From: Pyrodictium sp.
Lineage (GTDB): Archaea; Thermoproteota; Thermoprotei_A; Sulfolobales; Pyrodictiaceae
DNA: 9,175 nt
Direction: 5' to 3'
Assembly: GCA_015662475.1 (NCBI GenBank)
Contig: DQUB01000102.1
Span: 1-9,175, forward strand
Shown here: positions 6,549 to 9,175 of the stretch, in pieces
Layout: every line of letters starts with the position of its first letter
Numbering within the stretch: the first letter of the stretch is position 1
Notes under the pieces: generated by a model
What the model was told of the DNA's origin: nothing
The model's input: only the letters and a program-made list of their open reading frames with translations
The model's database searches: none
Position numbers and translations under genes: made by a program

Positions 6549-6565
6549 CCCAATAGCGCATTGGG
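6549..6565. promoter_or_regulatory. Inverted repeat upstream of the winged-helix gene
   Basis: CCCAAT 6549-6554 and ATTGGG 6560-6565 are separated by AGCGC, 22 nt before the GTG start. It could be an operator for autoregulation, or a hairpin ending the transcript of the preceding gene, whose stop is at 6585. No T-run follows on the minus strand, so a terminator is not favoured. Confidence 0.35.
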
Positions 6566-6584
6566 TGACAGCTTTTCAGCCAAG

Positions 6585-7517
6585 CTAGCTCAGCTCAAGA
6601 CCTCTTAGAAGGTCTATTGCACCTCTATTGTAGAATTTGTGCCCGTCAAAGTCTACAGAAACGTTTAGCTTTCCAAGTCTAGCAAGATCATCCAAATATG
6701 CGGCAAGTTGGGTAGTTGATTTGGTGAAGTACTTGGCCCTAACATGGTAGTAGAGAGTATTGTTTTGCGTGTAAGCGTAGAAGGTTAGTGAGGCGTAAGG
6801 TAGCACCTCACTACAAGTCAATCTAAAGTACATTGTGTGGTGGAAATTGGCTGTCCCATTTGGGCTACGTCTAAGCTCTTCAACACCATAGCCTTCAACA
6901 ACAACACAAGGTGTTCTAATCGTGATACTAGTATTGCCTTTTGCTAGAGGCCTCAACAGCTCTGCTAAGCTGTATGCTGGTGTAGCTAGACCAGGAGCTA
7001 GTGAAGGTGGAGGTTGTAGAACTACAAGTGGTTTTACAATAGCTGTTCTACTCCACGTGTTCACAACCACCCTATAAACGTGGTATTGCACACCATCAAC
7101 TGTTTCAACACCAACATAGGTTGCATTCACAAGTTTGGCTACGCGATCTCCAGAGTATACGTACACTACAAGGTTATGGTCTTTCGCATAGATTAAAGTC
7201 CTCTTTTCTCCTCCTTCAAACCCTTCCAAATACGTGATACTCCAACTACTATTGTAGAAGAAGGTGTTGTTTGAAGCTACCATTGTATATCTTTGGAAGC
7301 CAATGCTTTTACCCCCCTTCAAAACACCATCTACATACAATGTCACGTTGTAGTAGTCATCCACTCTCGAAATTTTAATGGTTACGTTGAACTCGCCATT
7401 GTATGTGGAGCTTGAAAGCACTTCTACAGCTCCTATAAGCCCGTCAAGCGATACAAGCATCGCAATACACACTATGACGGCTAGGATGGCAACACCAACA
7501 GCAAGCCTTATGTTCAT
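6585..7517 (-). CDS. N-terminally anchored extracellular protein, function unknown
   Basis: Protein of 310 aa from ATG 7517, with AGGAG at 7529-7533. A short N-terminus with one Arg leads into a hydrophobic helix at residues 5-24, a membrane anchor or uncleaved signal. The rest is a polar, beta-rich domain with about nine N-x-S/T sequons (NVT, NVT, NNT, NSS, NAT, NTS, NGT, NNT, NVS), consistent with an S-layer-side glycoprotein. Short Tyr-rich strands alternate (YNVTLYVDG, NLVVYVYSG, YHVYRVVV). A proline-rich hinge, VLQPPPSLAPGLATP, lies near residues 167-181. Two cysteines, in TPCVVVEG and LTCSEV, could form a disulphide. No enzyme motif is seen. It has its own TATA box and short leader and is followed 57 nt later by the winged-helix gene. 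It shares the anchored-ectodomain style, but no obvious sequence, with the protein at 3391-4500. Confidence 0.8.
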   Translation of the reverse strand: MNIRLAVGVAILAVIVCIAMLVSLDGLIGAVEVLSSSTYNGEFNVTIKISRVDDYYNVTLYVDGVLKGGKSIGFQRYTMVASNNTFFYNSSWSITYLEGFEGGEKRTLIYAKDHNLVVYVYSGDRVAKLVNATYVGVETVDGVQYHVYRVVVNTWSRTAIVKPLVVLQPPPSLAPGLATPAYSLAELLRPLAKGNTSITIRTPCVVVEGYGVEELRRSPNGTANFHHTMYFRLTCSEVLPYASLTFYAYTQNNTLYYHVRAKYFTKSTTQLAAYLDDLARLGKLNVSVDFDGHKFYNRGAIDLLRGLELS

Positions 7518-7563
7518 AGTTTTTCACACTCCTAGCTCATTGCAAGTCGACAGTGAAAACCCT

Positions 7564-7571
7564 TATTTAAA
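7564..7571 (-). promoter_or_regulatory. TATA box for the anchored extracellular protein gene
   Basis: On the minus strand TTTAAATA lies about 50 nt before ATG 7517. With the usual 25-27 nt spacing, transcription would start near 7542 and give a short leader containing AGGAG. The core TTTAAA is its own reverse complement, so the same box could also drive a plus-strand RNA starting near 7596. Confidence 0.6.
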
Positions 7572-7614
7572 GGGCTAAACGTCTTACAGCATAAGTGGAG
7601 TTGATGATGTGTGT

Positions 7615-7708
7615 CCCACCATCTTAGTCCCAGCAGACCACTAATGTGGGGTGAAGAACCCGGCAGGAACTGAAACCCAACAATATCCTGATGGGGAGTT
7701 CAGGCCGG
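7615..7708. ncRNA. Candidate structured RNA or 3' regulatory element: two adjacent hairpins
   Basis: Hairpin 1: CCCAC 7615-7619 pairs with GTGGG 7646-7650 and, nested inside, TTAGT 7624-7628 with ACTAA 7640-7644. Hairpin 2: CCGGC 7660-7664 pairs with GCCGG 7704-7708, then tandem A-G/G-A mismatches (AG 7665-7666 opposite AG 7702-7703), GAACT 7667-7671 with AGTTC 7697-7701, a GAAA bulge, and CCC 7676-7678 with GGG, closing a 14-nt loop. The nesting is exact over about 50 nt. On the plus strand an RNA from the TATTTAAA box would begin about 20 nt before hairpin 1. On the minus strand the same sequence is the 3' end and trailer of the NikR-like gene, whose stop at 7700-7702 falls in the stem. No U-run follows, so a simple terminator is not supported. 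Strand undecided. Confidence 0.45.
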
Positions 7709-8131
7709 CTGAGTATAGGATGCTGAAGCGGTGTTTCCCTCCGACAAAACATTGTCTCTTAACGGTATGAAGCGAGGCTTACAGCCTGTCTCAACAAGCT
7801 TGCGGTGTAGTGTTGATATTCTCACCGAACACCCCTTGACTATTATAACCTCTATACACTCTCCCTCTGTGTGTGCATGAAGGTAGGCTCTAACGATATC
7901 GCGGTAGGACTCGAGTAGACTTTCAACCTTTCTTCGCTGTTTCTCCGACCCCACAAGTATTATGACGCCAGTGCACTCGTGCTTGTAGAGGTAGTGTGAA
8001 TGGTCGTGTAGAAACTCTCTAAGTGCTAGAGCAACTAGCTCAGAGCGGCTAACACCTAGCCTACTAGCAAGCTTGTCTAATGCTTCTGCAAGATTTTGTG
8101 GTATTGAAACGCCAAATCGCCTTTTCCCCAT
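7700..8131 (-). CDS. nikR: NikR-like ribbon-helix-helix metal-responsive regulator
   Basis: Protein of 143 aa. Residues 4-41 are a CopG/NikR ribbon-helix-helix (RRFGVSIPQNLAEALDKLA, then the helix LGVSRSELVALALREFL). Residues 54-124 match the NikR ACT-like metal-sensing domain: TGVIILVG, then YLHAHTEGECIEVIIVKG with His85, His87 and Cys92, corresponding to the H87-x-H89 and C95 nickel ligands of E. coli NikR. Cys is one residue closer than in NikR, and the position of ligand H76 is Glu74. An extra His/Cys cluster (HDHSHYLYKHEC, 42-53) sits at the domain junction. As a dimer or tetramer it would bind operator DNA when loaded with metal. It is the last gene of the metal ABC operon, 3 nt after the permease, with GGAGG at 8141-8145. 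The symbol rests on family resemblance; the metal could be nickel or another divalent ion. The last 20 residues look disordered. Confidence 0.85.
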   Translation of the reverse strand: MGKRRFGVSIPQNLAEALDKLASRLGVSRSELVALALREFLHDHSHYLYKHECTGVIILVGSEKQRRKVESLLESYRDIVRAYLHAHTEGECIEVIIVKGCSVRISTLHRKLVETGCKPRFIPLRDNVLSEGNTASASYTQPA

Positions 8132-8134
8132 AGC

Positions 8135-8935
8135 CTACTTCCTCCGGCTAACATGGAGAGAGAATATGTAGGTTGCGAAGAGAAGAAGACCTATGAGACC
8201 TGAAGGTGGTTGGTTTAGAGCTAATCCCAGGAGCAGGCCTATTAGGCTAGCAGCTAGGCTAATCACAAGCGAGTATAGTAGTGCTTGGATACCGGTTTTC
8301 GCAAGATTTACAGCTATTGTGCCGGGAAGGAGTATTAACACGTGTTCTAGGACAAAGCCAGCAGCTTTTAATAGTGCTGTAGAAGTTGCTGCAAGCATTG
8401 TCAAGAGTATCAGGTCGTACAATCCTATTCTAACACCAGCAAGTCTAACACCATCACCGTCAACAGCAATGCACATGTGCTCAATATAAGTTGTAAGTGT
8501 CGTTATTAAAACGGCTACAGCAATAACAGCTGATAAAGCCACTGTGTTCCAGTCAACGAGGAGGATATCGCCCCAAATGTAGGCCCACAAACTCTCCTTC
8601 AGCGGAAATAGTGAGAGTACCATGTAGCCTAGAATCACGGCAACAGACGAGCAAAACGATACGAAAGCTGCTGCTACAACATCACCGCTAACACCCTTCT
8701 CCAATAACATCCACGCAATGGCTATGAGAATTGATATAAAGAGTATTGAAGCTAGATGAACCGGTATACCGAGAACATTTGCTGCAATGATACCCAGTAG
8801 AACAGCAACTAGTGCGCCATGAGGTAGACCGCCAGCTAGAAAGTGTAGTCTTCTTATAGCAACGAGGATGCTCAACGAGCCAAAAGCTATTCCAACACTA
8901 GTAGCAGCTATAACCCAGCGTATGTCTATATACAC
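8135..8935 (-). CDS. Metal ABC transporter permease, ABC-3 family (ZnuB/MntB-like)
   Basis: Protein of 266 aa, normal for ABC-3 permeases, with about eight membrane helices. Family marks include the early loop RRLHFLAGGLPHGALVAVLLG (28-48), corresponding to the conserved LAFLGDALSHAALPG region; WAYIWGDILLV (117-127); the cytoplasmic coupling segment VDGDGVRLAGVRIG (158-171); and GFVLEHVLILLPGTIAVNLA (193-212), matching GVLLVVALLLLPAATA. It forms the membrane channel for Zn, Mn, Ni or a similar divalent cation; the ion cannot be told from sequence, though a NikR-like neighbour suggests nickel. GTG start at 8935, 7 nt after the binding-protein stop; GGAGGG at 8946-8951 inside the end of that gene supports it. 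No ATPase gene is present within the window; it may lie beyond the right edge. Confidence 0.92.
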   Translation of the reverse strand: MYIDIRWVIAATSVGIAFGSLSILVAIRRLHFLAGGLPHGALVAVLLGIIAANVLGIPVHLASILFISILIAIAWMLLEKGVSGDVVAAAFVSFCSSVAVILGYMVLSLFPLKESLWAYIWGDILLVDWNTVALSAVIAVAVLITTLTTYIEHMCIAVDGDGVRLAGVRIGLYDLILLTMLAATSTALLKAAGFVLEHVLILLPGTIAVNLAKTGIQALLYSLVISLAASLIGLLLGLALNQPPSGLIGLLLFATYIFSLHVSRRK

Positions 8936-8942
8936 GCGCTAA

Positions 8943-9175
8943 CTACCCTCCAAACAGTGTTGCTAAACGTGCACATACATCAACTATTTTCTCGTAGAAG
9001 GGTCTAGGGTCAAGCGGTGATGGTACTTCCAATACTCTAACACCATACTCTCTAGCCATCTGCTCAAGCATTGCCGAGGCTTCAGTGGGCTTACCCTCAA
9101 CAACAACTACAAGCCCTACACTACCTGTTGAAATCATCGTTCTAGCTTTCTCGACAAGTGCTGGAGTAGGTGGCA
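8943..9175 (-). CDS. C-terminal part of a metal ABC transporter substrate-binding protein (ZnuA-like, partial)
   Basis: The frame is open from the right edge of the window to TAG at 8943-8945 and gives about 77 residues beginning PPTPALVEKARTMI. The pattern (strand VGLVVVVEGKPTEASAMLEQMAREYGVRVLEVPSPLDPRPFYEKIVDVCARLATLFGG) matches the C-terminal lobe of cluster A-I metal-binding proteins: helix, VxxVFxE-like strand, a helix over the second strand, proline-rich turn, then the final helix with Tyr and a run of Leu/Ala. Its position directly before an ABC-3 permease strengthens this. The metal ligands in the N-terminal lobe lie outside the window. An internal ATG near 9137 is not the start, because homologous-looking sequence continues upstream. 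Confidence 0.75.
   Translation of the reverse strand, partial: PPTPALVEKARTMISTGSVGLVVVVEGKPTEASAMLEQMAREYGVRVLEVPSPLDPRPFYEKIVDVCARLATLFGG

Noticed and set aside
7601..7673. C/D box sRNA (TTGATGA as C, GTGAAGA as C', CTGA as D, with a 12-nt C'-D spacer)
   Set aside because: The C-to-D' spacing is far too long, no true D' box exists, the terminal stem is poor, and the CTGA lies in a hairpin arm that explains the sequence better.
7659..7708. Rho-independent-style terminator of the NikR-like gene
   Set aside because: No T-run follows the hairpin on the minus strand, and archaeal termination relies on U-tracts rather than hairpins.
1..9175. CRISPR array, insertion sequence or prophage
   Set aside because: No regularly spaced direct repeats, transposase or integrase was seen; the only inverted-repeat-bounded unit is the 106-bp segment, with no target duplication.

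Overview
The window reads as a piece of a hyperthermophilic archaeal chromosome, most likely a crenarchaeon. A Desulfurococcales/Pyrodictiaceae-like source is a guess and is not shown by the sequence. The grounds are: archaeal TATA-like boxes, GGAGG/GGTGA Shine-Dalgarno sites, tightly packed genes with 4-nt overlaps, frequent GTG starts, AGG/AGA arginine and ATA isoleucine codons, a KaiC-type ATPase, membrane-anchored ectodomains rich in N-glycosylation sequons, and a very GC-rich structured RNA-like island in DNA of otherwise moderate GC.

Layout. Left (1-1844, plus strand): the 3' end of an unidentified gene, then moaB (molybdopterin adenylylation) and an MFS transporter joined by a GTGA stop/start overlap. 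Positions 1845-2052, between convergent genes, hold no protein gene. They contain a TATA-like box followed by about 145 nt of nested GC-rich hairpins, a good candidate for an undescribed non-coding RNA.

Centre (2053-5715, minus strand): a probable five-gene operon. In transcription order it has a 278-aa unknown protein; a 113-aa helical protein whose only plausible start is CTG (or which is fused to the first by a frameshift); a secreted protein with a C-terminal membrane anchor; a KaiC/RadA-like ATPase; and a 149-aa unknown. I recognise only the ATPase. The combination of a cytoplasmic RecA-fold ATPase, a membrane-anchored ectodomain and three orphan proteins is the best candidate here for an undescribed system.

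Between this operon and a winged-helix regulator (5883-6527) lies a 106-bp segment bounded by a perfect 12-bp inverted repeat. The regulator follows a second N-terminally anchored, heavily sequon-bearing extracellular protein (6585-7517), which has its own TATA box and leader.

Right (7700-9175, minus strand): a metal-uptake operon with the C-terminus of a ZnuA-like binding protein, a ZnuB/ABC-3 permease and a NikR-like ribbon-helix-helix metal sensor as the last gene. The sensor keeps the H-x-H and Cys of the NikR nickel site but has Glu where the fourth ligand His is expected, and C is one residue nearer. Its stop codon lies inside a long, well-nested hairpin (7659-7708), next to a second hairpin (7615-7650) and a TATA sequence readable on either strand. 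This is a third candidate structured RNA or 3' regulatory element.
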